Positions 32,803 through 42,492 of a stretch of DNA of 64,000 bases are shown here, in pieces. How positions within the stretch are numbered: position 1 is the first letter of the stretch; every line of letters starts with the position of its first letter. The notes under the pieces were generated by a model. That model searched no databases and had not been told where the DNA came from. It saw only the letters and a list, made by a program, of their open reading frames with translations. The DNA lies in assembly GCF_030384665.1 (NCBI RefSeq), contig NC_083677.1, positions 927,501 to 991,500 on the forward strand. The letters are read 5' to 3'. This DNA is from Lodderomyces elongisporus. Taxonomy: Eukaryota; Ascomycota; Pichiomycetes; Serinales; Debaryomycetaceae. Both the position numbers and the translations under genes were made by a program.

Positions 32803-33377
32803 ACGTGTGCATCTGTGTGCTCATGATGTAGTTTTTCGTACTTTTATCTTGTTGTTGTTTTCTTTCTTTAAAACATATGTATTTGTTTTTGTTTGTTTTA
32901 TTTTTATTTTAATGTTTGTGAATATATAATTATGAAAACTACTTACTCTACACTTTAGCATGATGAATGACTTGTTGCAGGAGTATGGGCATAGCTTGCG
33001 AATAATCATCATGAAATAATGAATGTGGAAGAATAGTAGTCATAATAGTGCTAAGTTGTACTAACTTCATGGACTGATACAAATTGCTGGTTTATAGAGA
33101 GGAAGGGCAAGAGTACGAGTGTATGTGTATGTGTGTAATCTCTTGTTTAAGTCCGTTTGCACTATGTCTTTTTTTTTTTGTTGTTGTTTTCGTCGTTCCT
33201 ATACATTGGCGATTCTAAAGCCGTGCACCTCGTGATCATTAAACACCTGATAAGGCTGAGTAGGTAAGCCAATCGGCCCGAGTTATACCGCCGACTTAAC
33301 TCCGTACGAAAGAAAAGAATGTTGAACAAAAAGAGAGATGGACGAACAATACACAAATACGTATACATATGTATATG

Positions 33378-33409
<32 letters not shown>

Positions 33410-33606
33410 AATATAAAAACGTAAAAGTATAAAAATGAAAAAAGTAAAAACGTAATAAGTAGAAGAAGAACTTTCGCTCATAACGACATAGCTACCTCGA
33501 TTGATAAACCCTTACTTCTTAGCTTCTTTTATTTTCACTGCCTAATTTCATTCTTCCCCTCCCCTCCTCATAGCCAAATTATTCCAAACGGAATAAAATA
33601 TACAAA
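32803..33606. other. Intergenic region between the PPxY paralogs
   Basis: No gene is supported. A GC-richer island at about 33200-33310 includes TCGGCCCGA (33273-33281), a GGCT/AGCC stem and further CCG/CGG words in otherwise AT-rich DNA. This would suit a regulatory cluster 300-400 bases upstream of the second paralog. Alternating AT/GT microsatellites lie at 33362-33410. Confidence 0.5.
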
Positions 33607-34653
33607 ATGAAAGATCCTATTGGTGTTAATGCTAGTGCTGATACTTATGCTTATGCTGATGCTGATGCTGATGCACCGCCAAGTTATACCAATGACTCGC
33701 CTTCTTATAGTGCAGTCCAAGTATCTGAAAAGAAAAAATCATACCGCGAACCAGTTTATTTCCAATCTGCATCACCTCAAGGATGGACAGTTATAATCAC
33801 AAATAAATTCTGGACAGATGGGTTCCAGATCTTCATCAGTCGTGACTCATACGAAAAATACAATGTTTTCAGAAAATCTCAGAACCAAGATATACCTGCA
33901 ATACAACAGCAGGGTGTTGGTATCCCACTTTTCAAAGTGATAAACACATTCTTTTCCATAGGCACAACATTTTTAACCTTTAGAAAGTATTGTCCTCCAC
34001 CTTTGGACTCGCAAGGTGTGCCGCAGAGATTTGATCCCAAAAGAGATTACCACGAATTTTGTATTGTTAAAAAGAGATTCCATGTAGGTTACGATAGCTA
34101 TATATTTGAGTTTCATCCAGATCCATATGATCTGAAAAAAAGAAGCTTTACATTTACAATGTTTAGTCATTCGGTGTTGCCCATACACGATTACATCTAT
34201 AAAGATGAGAGACATCGCTGGATAGATGAAAGTCGAATGGAGGAAATAGTCAGCTTGTGGCAGGTAAAGTATGGATTTAAGCATACGGTGTTGCGACCGG
34301 ACCAACCTTCAATGTGTGACAATTGGGATGGTCAAAATGATAAACTAATCAAATCAACTCCCAATCCATTATTGAATGGGTTATGGAAAAAGAAATTAAG
34401 TGTTCGTGCACACTATCCCGAACTGAGTCAATACGGACAGCATTGCTCTGCGATATTAGGTGAAGCAGCTAATTGGTTTCAGTTGGGGTATGCAGAGGTC
34501 AAAGTGGATGATATATATAATAACTTGAATGGAAATAACGTCAATTATGAAAGTATACTATCCGTCAATGAAGATGCATTGGTTATGATATGTGTGGCCA
34601 CGGTGTTGAAAAGACAAAAAGATATTGTTGAAGATAGGAAAAAGAGGAGCTAG
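33607..34653 (+). CDS. Unnamed PPxY-containing family protein, copy 2
   Basis: A 348-residue paralog of the preceding gene in the same orientation, a tandem duplication that has diverged. The N-terminus starts with an Ala/Asp/Tyr-rich repeat (from a GCTGAT-type repeat), then APPSYTND with a PPxY and a nearby SPSY. Conserved blocks follow in the same order as copy 1: VGIPLFKV, HVGYDSYIFEF, DYIYKDERHRWIDESR, NQPSM-type DQPSMCDNWDG, NPLLNGLWKK, ESILSVNEDAL and VATVLKRQKDIVE. The conservation of the PPxY while the flanking sequence has drifted suggests it is used. No catalytic motif is recognised. Membrane or ligase-adaptor roles are guesses. Confidence 0.8.
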   Translation: MKDPIGVNASADTYAYADADADAPPSYTNDSPSYSAVQVSEKKKSYREPVYFQSASPQGWTVIITNKFWTDGFQIFISRDSYEKYNVFRKSQNQDIPAIQQQGVGIPLFKVINTFFSIGTTFLTFRKYCPPPLDSQGVPQRFDPKRDYHEFCIVKKRFHVGYDSYIFEFHPDPYDLKKRSFTFTMFSHSVLPIHDYIYKDERHRWIDESRMEEIVSLWQVKYGFKHTVLRPDQPSMCDNWDGQNDKLIKSTPNPLLNGLWKKKLSVRAHYPELSQYGQHCSAILGEAANWFQLGYAEVKVDDIYNNLNGNNVNYESILSVNEDALVMICVATVLKRQKDIVEDRKKRS

Positions 34654-35051
34654 ATCTCAATTTTGTATTGCTGGCATGAGAAAGATATATAATTATTTTT
34701 ACTTTTATGTTTATATTTATTTTAGTATTGATATTAATATTAATATTAATATTAATATATATATTAATTTCAATGATTTTTACTTCCCTTTACTAGTTTT
34801 AGTACATATAGATAGATACATTTATCTGTATATATATATATATATATATGTGTGTATATTTCCATAAGTACGACGATAATCTCAACAAATAATTTTTGTT
34901 GTATATGGATACTTCAATTTTATGACTATCTCTCAGTCTTTTTTAATTTTATTTTATTTTTATTTATTTTGACACATCTAAACATGTCATCTAGAAATAT
35001 ATAATGTAAACAATTGAAACCTGATGTCTAAGTGATTTGAAAAGAAATCTG
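34654..35051. other. Convergent intergenic region with AT-rich repeats
   Basis: Between the 3' ends of the second PPxY paralog and OSH3. It has TATTAA hexamer repeats (34727-34757) and AT runs (34829-34849), with T-runs that could serve both terminators. No gene was seen. Confidence 0.6.
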
Positions 35052-37679
35052 TTACCATAATTTGGTCAATCCCGCCCAATCTTGTCTCTTTCTCCTACTC
35101 CAATAGCTTCTTTCGCCAGTGATATATTCCCATTTACCCTCGTCAAGGGGTCCCTTTCCAGAAAACCTGAAAAACTGTGGCACGTACTCCTGTCCGACGT
35201 CCTCTAATTGCTTTCTTCTGTCTCTTTGATCCTGTTCCAACTTCACTTTCAAATTTTCAGCAGTATCAACGTCGCCTTTCTCGTATGCCTGCAAGTCAGG
35301 TCTGAGTCTTGAGTCGGTTGGAGGCAATTGACCTTTTTCCATATCGGTAATCTTGTTCAAAGTACCGGCAAACACAGTAAAACCATACTTTTTCTTTTCG
35401 TTTGGCACCAATTCACCAGCTTCCCATATGCTCTTTTCGGTAGAGTTTGTCTTTAGTGTGAAACTCTCAGTCCAGTTTCCAAATACCGTATATGGCAACT
35501 CTTTCTTTTTATTGTCGTAAACCTTTATGGTAACTCCTTCGGATCTGCCACTCCACATACCTCCCTTGGCAAATTCAGCAACTGCCTTGTACCCATTCGA
35601 TGATTTGATACTCACAGTTCCTGTAGGCTCTGCATAAGTTTCTCCAGCAATGATATTTTTTATCATTTGTGTTGCTTGAGTCCAAGTAAACTCCTCACCC
35701 GTATGTTTATCTGTCAATACAACCAAACCTTTAGTTGTTACCTCGGATTGCTTACCCCAAAATTTCTGTGATGGCGATACAGCAAAATCCATCGTCCAAT
35801 TCTCAGTATCAACATGGTATGCAAACACTGGTGGTCGGTGACTAACCTTTTCTGAAACCAACCTGAAATCCAAATCTTCACGAACCAACTCATACGTTTC
35901 GCCGAGCAATGGTGTAAATGGCTTACGCTTATTTCTTTCTTTGGAACGTGTAGAGGAAAGAGAACTCAAGGCAAACGCAGCTATTCTCAATAATTTCTCT
36001 CCTGAACCGTCAGGAAAATCGGATCCCAAAGCATTGGTAACAATTTCAGGGTACTCCAACATTTCGGCAAACTTCTGCAAAACCGTTGTCGGTTCATTAT
36101 ATGTGACTGGCATAGCAATGGTGGAAAGATCTTTTCCAACATTTTTACGAACAAAGCTCAATAATGATGGTGGAGTGTGCGTACACACCGGAACGTCAGA
36201 GTTTCTAGAAACTGGCTCGTGAGGTAATGGCCATAAATTGTCTTCTTCTGAAATTGTTGGTTGTGGAAGATCCTGTTTTTGTGGTGGTATTTGTTGCTGA
36301 GACTGTTGCTGTTGCTGTTGCTGTTGCTGGTCTCCGACTGTTCCTACAGCTGCAGCACCACCTGCAGCATCTGGAGCTGCTCCTTTACTATAATAGTCAT
36401 TGTTATCGTCATCGTCATCATCATCATCATCATCGTCGTCGTCATCTGAGGACTCTTCTGCAACTTGATCCTCTTCATCATCCTGTTGAGATGGGTATCC
36501 TCCATCATCCAAAAACACAACACCTTCATCATCAAAGTGTTCTTCTGCGTCATGGAACTCTGAAGAAAACAATGACTGTGAATCTGAAGAAGCACTACCA
36601 GTGTCACTTCTAAATTTTTCCAACAATGTAGTAATTTCTTGATGAATTTCATCCACCAATGGGGATGGTTGTTCCAATTGCAATTTGCTTATCTTCAGGG
36701 CTATCAAACTTAATGACTGTATTGGAGCAGCAGAGCCCGAAGCTTGTGCAAAAGCGTGTGATGACGATGAGGATGAGCCTGTAGGTAATACTGCCGGTTG
36801 CTGGGAGTCCTCCTTTTTAATTGCATTAAATGCATTGACCCATGCATTAAAATCAGCTTTATTGATGGTTTTCAATTGCCATACTTCCATTCCTGAATCA
36901 ATGATCAACTGTCGACTTGATGCGTTTGCCGAAACTATGGCATCCTTGATGGGCATCTGGCCTCTCAACTTGTTATCATCGACTTTGAAATAGGATAATG
37001 TACCCCGTTTGAAATTCAAGACAAAGTAACGCTTAACAAAACCCTGCAACTTTTTTCTTCTCTTCTTTAACATAACGCTTTGCAAGATCTCGCCTGCACT
37101 GATTGTGCCGTTGCCACTTTGTGTATCTTCAAACACGTGTTGGTCATTTTGTCGAATAGTATTGTTTTCTTGTTGTGGTAATGGTTTTTGCAACTCAACC
37201 TCAACGGAGAATTGCACTGATTTGGCAATTGTTTTGGAAAAAGAATTGTCAAACACAAAGGCAAACGTTCCTCCAGTGGTGGTTTCAAATTTACCTTTAA
37301 CCAATTCATTGGCAACCAATTTGTTGTAATTCTTCACCAACTCAAGGTTGGACTCTCCAATCGATGACAACGTTGATGTTCTTGATTTGGATCTGTAAAC
37401 ATCATTAGCCTTCTTGAACTGATTGACTGAGGCTGTGGAGTTGGCTCTAAGCCTTGAATTCAAATGTGGTGAGTCAGCTGTTGGTGTGCTGGCGCCGCTA
37501 TTTGATTCTGGTGTTGACGTGGAGTTTTGTGAGTTTGCAGAAGTTACATCAGTTTTCTGATAAAATGCGAAATTGATGGATTTCTTCAAGGGTCTTACTT
37601 GCCAATCAATGACAGAGTTTTCAGGTGCCGTGATCCATTTGATCAAGAAATCCTTGGAATGAATTTCCAAAGTCTCCAT
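35052..37679 (-). CDS. OSH3: Oxysterol-binding-protein homolog OSH3
   Basis: An 875-residue lipid-exchange protein. The N-terminal ~170 residues fit the GOLD domain found in Osh3. A PH domain is at ~195-295 (KLQGFVKRYFVLNFKRGTLS, with the terminal Trp region VWQLKT and FNAWVNAF). An FFAT-like motif, EFHDAEE, lies at 374-380 and would bind the ER protein Scs2/VAP. An acidic and polyGln linker follows, then the ORD at ~505-840. The OSBP signature reads EKVSHRPP, with H614 followed by Arg rather than the second His. WTESFTLK and the C-terminal WSRRKRQDW are also family-like. Osh3 acts at ER-plasma membrane contacts in PI4P turnover. The domain order makes OSH3 the best match. The 2.2 kb upstream has no gene. 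Confidence 0.92.
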   Translation of the reverse strand: METLEIHSKDFLIKWITAPENSVIDWQVRPLKKSINFAFYQKTDVTSANSQNSTSTPESNSGASTPTADSPHLNSRLRANSTASVNQFKKANDVYRSKSRTSTLSSIGESNLELVKNYNKLVANELVKGKFETTTGGTFAFVFDNSFSKTIAKSVQFSVEVELQKPLPQQENNTIRQNDQHVFEDTQSGNGTISAGEILQSVMLKKRRKKLQGFVKRYFVLNFKRGTLSYFKVDDNKLRGQMPIKDAIVSANASSRQLIIDSGMEVWQLKTINKADFNAWVNAFNAIKKEDSQQPAVLPTGSSSSSSHAFAQASGSAAPIQSLSLIALKISKLQLEQPSPLVDEIHQEITTLLEKFRSDTGSASSDSQSLFSSEFHDAEEHFDDEGVVFLDDGGYPSQQDDEEDQVAEESSDDDDDDDDDDDDDDNNDYYSKGAAPDAAGGAAAVGTVGDQQQQQQQQQSQQQIPPQKQDLPQPTISEEDNLWPLPHEPVSRNSDVPVCTHTPPSLLSFVRKNVGKDLSTIAMPVTYNEPTTVLQKFAEMLEYPEIVTNALGSDFPDGSGEKLLRIAAFALSSLSSTRSKERNKRKPFTPLLGETYELVREDLDFRLVSEKVSHRPPVFAYHVDTENWTMDFAVSPSQKFWGKQSEVTTKGLVVLTDKHTGEEFTWTQATQMIKNIIAGETYAEPTGTVSIKSSNGYKAVAEFAKGGMWSGRSEGVTIKVYDNKKKELPYTVFGNWTESFTLKTNSTEKSIWEAGELVPNEKKKYGFTVFAGTLNKITDMEKGQLPPTDSRLRPDLQAYEKGDVDTAENLKVKLEQDQRDRRKQLEDVGQEYVPQFFRFSGKGPLDEGKWEYITGERSYWSRRKRQDWAGLTKLW

Positions 37680-39879
37680 TGTTCAGTGTGGGTTGACTCT
37701 TTAGTTTTAGTTGATAATTGAGGGAAAAAAAAAATTTTTGAAAGACCCCAAGAATGATGGAAGGAAAAAGGGGACGAGGAGGATGTGGTGGGAACTCTGG
37801 TCAAATAACGTGGAAAGAGTGTTTTATATGTAAAGTGTGCAATGAGTAGAAGGCAAGGAGAAAACAAAAAAAGATTTGGTGAAGTGTTTGAGTTCTGTAA
37901 CGTTTGATGTGAAGGTAACTTTCTGAGTAATTGATACAAACAAAAAAACTTGTTAATGTGGCTGATTATTTAATAGAGTTTGGTGGTAAAATTGTCAACA
38001 AGTTGTGGACAACTTTGTTTGGTCTTGAATTAAATTTCTTTTCGAATGTGGGGAAGACAAAAAAAAACGTGAGAATAATAATGAGACTGATAATGAGAAT
38101 AATAATAATAGCCGTTGATCTTTTTCGCTATACAGTGGTAGTGGTGGTTGGAGAAAGAAACTTCTTTACAGTTGAAATTGCTCAAAGGAATAGTGTTGCT
38201 TTTATTTTTCCCAACAATCAACCAGACGTGCTAGTGTATATCGATCGGCTCGATGGTGATGAAAAAAGGTATTTCTATTTTATGTTACTTTAATCTGTTT
38301 GTATGTGTTTTTTTAAGGGGAGGTAGGTGAGGGTAGAGGTGGGTTTGGATACTTTCAAAGGCTATGTGGTTGAATCAAATCAAGGCTTTTGTCCGCGGGT
38401 CTTAAATTAAGCATAAAGCAGTGGTCTACAGTATACTGTGTGCTTCCATCCTCCCCTCCTCCACGCTCTTTGTCTCAATATGGCAATTTCTTTTCTCCGT
38501 CCATTTTATTTATTTTTTTTTATTTATTTTTATTTTATTTTTATTTTATTTTTTGGCGGAGAAAGGAAGAGGAAAAGAGGGGAGTGTCGATTGACTGGTT
38601 CACTGTTTGACTGTTTGACTTTGTACAGCTGTATGAATCGGATTTAAGTACCTCATAAGATATATAGTATATAATACATAATATATTTGTATTGTACGTA
38701 TAAATCCATTATTGACAGTGTCCTGTATAAGAACAACGGAATTAAAAAAAATAAAGAATCAAAAAGAAATTAAAGGGGAAGGACCGTTGAGAATTTCAAT
38801 TTCAATTTCAATTTCAATGTCAATGTACAATGAAGGTGGAGAATCACAACCAATCATCAATGTGGAAAAATTTAGAGAGAAAGTTTTTAAAGGAAACGAA
38901 AAATAGTGATAGCAAATCCTGTAGCATCAAGAGAAGTAGCAGTGGGTAAGCAGAATCATACAAAATTTAGTGACACTGTCTGTGCCTATCTTCTTCTATT
39001 CGTCCATTGCACCCAACTGGTTGTTGTTTTTTTTTTCAAAAGCACATCTGTATAATATGTTTTATACAACCCATGGTCAATTCAAAGTCATACACTCGCT
39101 TTCATCACCCAAAAAATAGTAAATAATAAAAACTACAATATGTTTCTCCACTTTATAAAAAATTGCAGAATTAATCTAATTAAATTTGTTTTTCTTTTTT
39201 TTTTCCCCTTTTCTGCTTCTTTGCTTTAATTTTAGAAAAAAAAAAATACTTCTTTTATAGGGAATTTCTCCTTTTCCATTTCCTTGTTTATCACAATTTT
39301 TATTAAAAACCGCTTGTTGGTGCAATTTGCGAGACTTTCAAACGTTGGATTAAAAGAGGGTCGGGTAACAATAAAATAGGAGAAAGAAAAAGAAAAAAAA
39401 GCTAATTCCTTATTCAAATGTGCAAGAAGGGAAGATTTGGCACCATCCATTAATAGAACCCTTACTATACTACTTTCTTGTAAATTCAAATCAAAGAGAA
39501 AAAGAAACAAAAAGAAAGAAGGAAGGAAAAAACTGGCATGTAATGAGATAACTAGATTATGTGTGTGCTTTGTAATCGAATTGAATGTGATCATTGTAGA
39601 TTGCAATTTTAATTCTGTCTTGCTCTTCTACTTCCTCTATCTATTAGAAATGACTACCCCACTTTTTCTTCCATAGAGCGGGGAGGAAATAGGGTGTGTG
39701 TGTGTGTGTGTGTATTTATATATGTTTTTTTTTTCCTTTTATCCATCCTTTCAAAAAGAGCACGTGCTACTAACCATTACTTCATATCCATAGACTTTAG
39801 TTCGATTCTTTTTTTAACTCTTTATTGCAATTATATTTTTTTTATTTCCTAGTATCACCATCTGCTTATTTTATGGAGA
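37680..39879. other. 2.2 kb region upstream of OSH3
   Basis: No supported gene. Features are a CAATTT hexamer run (38792-38818), a TTTTATTT-rich block (38510-38552), GT and AT runs (39694-39725) and the palindrome AGCACGTGCT (39759-39768), an E-box of the Cbf1/Tye7/Pho4 type close to the 3' end of the RING gene. A 29-codon plus-strand ORF (38817-38906) and a plus-strand frame ending at 38293 have mixed composition but no clear start or splice signals. Confidence 0.5.
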
Positions 39880-41586
39880 TCACAATTTCAAATTCAAGCG
39901 TTCTTCAGAGCTACTTCGCGAGACTGCGTCATAGAAATCACCAGGCATCATATCGTCACTTCCTAGATTGTGCATGTTCATCATATTCCCTGCTAATCCC
40001 ATCTTTTGGTTTCTCGCAAATAACATAAACTGAAGCTGTTTTCGAAGGCTATTGATCATCATTCGTTGCACATTCATATCCTCGCGCATCATGAAATTAT
40101 CATTGATTAAATTCTTCATCAATGTGGTATTGCTATTATCCTGATCATACCTCATAGACAGCCCATATTTGTTCATAAACGGAATAAGCTTCTCATTAAT
40201 CTCAAACTTGAGGCGATCTACTTCAAAATTCAAGTACATGAGCTTATCCTGATTTTCCACTGAATCTTGAAACTTATTAATCTCTTCCAAGTTATCGTTG
40301 TAGCCGAGATTAGATACTTTACCTTGAATAATGGAGTCAAGAATTTTATGGAGCTGGCGTTGCAAAAATTGATTCTCCAGTTCCAAGGAAGATAATCGTT
40401 CCATGGTCTTACTATGATAAGGTAGGAACTGATTTAGCTGACAGTTTCCATTCTGTAAATGTATCTCCAATGCAGTTTCATTCGATCCAATCCATTTGCA
40501 CCCAATTTCATGTGCAGGACACTTGATTTTCCCCATCTTGATGCAATTTTCCTGGTGCTTTGCCATATTCTTTTCTGCAATAGAGTCATTGCCACATAAT
40601 TCACAAGTCTTGTAGTTATGCAAACACTCTTGCTCTAAATGCATTTGTCTTGTTAATTTCGTCAACTCAGTATCGCAAAACTCACACTGGAATATTCGGT
40701 GGATACATTCTTGATGTTCAATACCACTCAAGAATCTCCGTTCAACCACTAGCAGACATACCTCTTCCTTCTCTATAATCTTTCGACTTTGCGTCTTATC
40801 CGCCATAATACTTAAATTACTGTCTTCTGGTTCTTTTGTTGTTGTCAGCGGTTTTGTTGACTCCAGTTCTTCTAAATCTTGATTTTCTTCTTCGCTTTCT
40901 TTTTCTTCTTTTTCTTCATCATAATCTTCGTCTTTTTCTTTTTCTTTTTCTTTTTCTTTTTCTTTTTCTTTATCTGCTTCATAATCTTCTTTCTTTTCCT
41001 CATTTCCATTTTTCTCTTCAACGTCATCTTCCGCTATACTGTAAACTATTCGTTTGCCTCCACACTTGACTCCAGTATAGCCGCAATCTTCCATAACATG
41101 ATGTTCAACTTCCCATCGACTTCCTCTCCACTCGCAACCTCGTTCGCTATTGAAACAAAGCACCTTCAAATCATCAATCAAGTTTGTTACAATTAAAGGT
41201 GTAGGAAACAAATCATTGATATTTGCAGCATCAATAGGTGTTCTATCGAGGGGACAGTACCCTGTACTTGTAATGCCAGTGTTATTGCCATTATTGCCAG
41301 AGTTGGTGCTAGTATTATTGCTACTGATTGAACCCCTTGCATTGCTCAAACTCTTCAAGTACTCTAGTATGCAATCTCTGCAAAAAGTATGTCCACAAAT
41401 CGTAGTAAGTGGATCAATAAACGGTTGCTGGCATATCGGACAATTCAAGTGGTCGGTCGACGTAATATACTTCAAGCTGCGAAGATCTGGTATATCCTTG
41501 CTATTTAGTCGGTTGAATGAGGTATTGTAGTTTCGTATCGAAACCAGGTCATCATACCTTATATGTTCTATTCCTTCATATGCCAT
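39880..41586 (-). CDS. RING finger protein with TRAF-type zinc fingers
   Basis: A 568-residue predicted E3 ubiquitin ligase. A C3HC4 RING begins at about residue 48: CPICQQPFIDPLTTICGHTF then CRDCILEYL, and the last pair CPLD comes after a Ser/Asn/Gly-rich insertion. Cys/His clusters of TRAF type follow: CEWRGSRWEVEHHVMEDC near 145, and CELCGND, HQENC and CPAHEIGCKWIGS near 310-370. Between them is a 70-residue Glu/Lys tract. After HLQNGNC the rest is predicted coiled coil (LENQFLQRQLHKI and more), which could drive oligomerisation. RING plus TRAF fingers plus coiled coil resembles TRAF-family and related fungal ligases. No S. cerevisiae namesake is known to me. Start set at 41584-41586, since the longer frame begins at TTG. 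Confidence 0.82.
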   Translation of the reverse strand: MAYEGIEHIRYDDLVSIRNYNTSFNRLNSKDIPDLRSLKYITSTDHLNCPICQQPFIDPLTTICGHTFCRDCILEYLKSLSNARGSISSNNTSTNSGNNGNNTGITSTGYCPLDRTPIDAANINDLFPTPLIVTNLIDDLKVLCFNSERGCEWRGSRWEVEHHVMEDCGYTGVKCGGKRIVYSIAEDDVEEKNGNEEKKEDYEADKEKEKEKEKEKEKDEDYDEEKEEKESEEENQDLEELESTKPLTTTKEPEDSNLSIMADKTQSRKIIEKEEVCLLVVERRFLSGIEHQECIHRIFQCEFCDTELTKLTRQMHLEQECLHNYKTCELCGNDSIAEKNMAKHQENCIKMGKIKCPAHEIGCKWIGSNETALEIHLQNGNCQLNQFLPYHSKTMERLSSLELENQFLQRQLHKILDSIIQGKVSNLGYNDNLEEINKFQDSVENQDKLMYLNFEVDRLKFEINEKLIPFMNKYGLSMRYDQDNSNTTLMKNLINDNFMMREDMNVQRMMINSLRKQLQFMLFARNQKMGLAGNMMNMHNLGSDDMMPGDFYDAVSRSSSEERLNLKL

Positions 41587-42492
41587 TCTCAAAATAGTAT
41601 GGTCTAACTATGTATGTTATTTTTTCTTTCTTCGTTTCTTTCTTTCTTTCTTACGATTTTCTATTCTTCGTCGTTTGTGGGGTAAAGTTGGTTGCAACTT
41701 ATTTGAAGAGGAGAGGCGGAATCGTTTACAAAGATCAAAACTTGCTCTCACTCTGTATGAAATCCTGGTCACGTCGTGTCGTGTTATGTCGTGTCGTGTC
41801 GTGTCGTGTTGTGGTGTATAATAATGTGTCGCATAATGTTGTTGTGCGAAACAAAAATGTGTGACTTGACACTGGATAAAAGTTTATCTTTAACCGCAAC
41901 ACCATCTTTTTTTACCTGCCACAAACCATTCCTTGCTGATAAGGAAATTTTGTTTCTCCTATCTGTTATCAACTCGAAAATCAAAAGATTTGGTATCTTT
42001 AAATTAACAAGACTTGTTCTTTAAATACAAGTGATTGATCCTTCTACTACTCCAAACCCCCAAAAAAAGAGAGCAAATAAGAACAACCAAAAAGAAAAGA
42101 AAAGAAGAAAGATAACAAAATCACATCTATCACAGGATTCAATACACATAGTTCTTTGATTAGAAACTAATTATCTATATATAAAAAGAAAAGTAAAAAA
42201 AGGTAAAGTTGGAATAGGAATAGAATACTGAGGGAAAAAAACAAAGGAAAGAAAAAAAATTGCTAGAAAGGTACCCTATCGTTATTCATCCAGATCATTC
42301 ATCCCATCATCTCTAGCTCTCTGTCAACATCCAAAGTTTCCTTAGCTTCACCATATACCTCTCCTTGTCTTCAATCTTTCTTAATTTTCTTTTTTTCTTT
42401 TTTTTTGGGCATTTTGGGCATTTTGGGCATTTTGCAGCTGCCAAAACCAATTGACAACACAACCCCCCCCCCCCCCCCCCCCACCTACCTTA
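41587..42492. other. Upstream region of the RING gene with repeats
   Basis: Contains a GTCGT pentamer-like array (41764-41816), a threefold GGGCATTTT unit (42404-42433) and a 20-base C run (42463-42482). On the minus strand the part from 42490 to 42313 is open in the same frame as the zinc-finger microprotein after two stop codons (see findings). No firmly supported gene. Confidence 0.5.
42463..42482. repeat. Homopolymer of 20 C
   Basis: An uninterrupted C run just 3' of the zinc-finger ORF on the minus strand, where it reads as a G run. It has the same length as the run at 18346-18365. Confidence 0.8.

Noticed and set aside
37931..38293. 120-codon plus-strand frame upstream of OSH3
   Set aside because: It begins at TTG, runs through ATAATAATA repeats and shows no domain. 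Kept only as a remark under the small-ORF finding.
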